A DNA stretch of 7,388 nt, from positions 1-7,388 of the forward strand of contig JBBRGB010000178.1 of NCBI GenBank assembly GCA_038241095.1, read 5' to 3'. The translations under genes and the position numbers were made by a program. The DNA is from JBBDMX01 sp038241095. Lineage in GTDB: Bacteria; Planctomycetota; Phycisphaerae; Phycisphaerales; Phycisphaeraceae. Shown piece by piece: positions 7,241 to 7,388 of this stretch (position 1 is its first letter; every line of letters begins with the position of its first letter). A model generated the notes under the pieces. It did no database searches, was not told the origin of the DNA, and worked only from the letters and a program-made list of their open reading frames with translations.

Positions 7241-7388
7241 ATGAAAACCAAACTCACACAAATCGTCATGTTGATTCTGGCCGCGCTGTTGGGATTGTCC
7301 GCCCTCGCCGTGGCGCAGGAGGCCACCCCCGCCGCCGCCGACGCTGGCGCGGCCAAGGCCTTGGCGGTGCGGCAGGAACGGGTCGAAC
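7241..7388 (+). CDS. Secreted protein of unknown function, N-terminus only (3' partial)
   Basis: The first 49 codons are visible and the frame runs off the window end. The start MKTKLTQIVMLILAALLGL has a basic n-region and a hydrophobic core, followed by SALAVAQEA. A signal peptidase I site is likely after A25 (AVA before QE). The mature part opens with an Ala/Pro-rich stretch (EATPAAADAGAAK) and then ALAVRQERVE, which looks like the start of a helical or coiled-coil region. No lipobox Cys is present, so it is not a lipoprotein. No Shine-Dalgarno is obvious before the ATG; the bases are GAGTCATGCC. It lies 218 bases after the DUF4175-like gene in the same direction and may belong to the same cluster. 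The family cannot be named from this fragment. Confidence 0.75.
   Translation, partial: MKTKLTQIVMLILAALLGLSALAVAQEATPAAADAGAAKALAVRQERVE

Overview
The window is a GC-rich bacterial chromosome segment with every convincing gene on the + strand. It holds a 5'-truncated gene, two complete large genes and the first 49 codons of a fourth. The protein families point to Planctomycetota, possibly a Phycisphaerae-type lineage. The clues are a VWA protein fused to a glutamine-amidotransferase-like domain, followed by a DUF4175-like membrane protein, then a small secreted protein. Starts without clear Shine-Dalgarno sequences and short period-7 and period-10 repeats between genes also fit. The assignment rests on recognised family features, not on a database search.

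Layout. (1) 1-2127: C-terminal 708 residues of a PQQ/BamB-like beta-propeller protein whose beta segments are interrupted by a long TPR-like helical region. (2) 2120-4675: a protein of about 851 residues with two N-terminal membrane helices, a VWA domain with an intact MIDAS metal site, a GATase1-like domain without the nucleophile cysteine, and a C-terminal membrane helix. It overlaps gene 1 by 8 bases (GTGACTGA). (3) 4676-4820: a 145-base gap filled largely by a 7-base tandem repeat and its inverted copy, with a possible 25-codon leader ORF whose stop overlaps the next start. (4) 4821-7022: a 733-residue DUF4175-like protein with three N-terminal membrane helices, a beta-rich middle and a charged helical C-terminus. 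(5) 7023-7240: a 218-base gap with two clusters of a 10-base repeat. (6) 7241 to the window end: signal peptide and start of a secreted protein.

Taken together the genes look like one co-directional cell-envelope cluster. Genes 2 and 3 are membrane-anchored with large non-cytoplasmic or adhesion-like domains, gene 4 is exported, and gene 1 is a scaffold-type repeat protein. Related planctomycete clusters often also carry a MoxR-type AAA+ ATPase and a DUF58 protein, which would lie outside this window. The biochemical role of the cluster is not established and is not claimed here. No RNA gene, CRISPR array, transposase, phage gene or convincing intrinsic terminator was seen.
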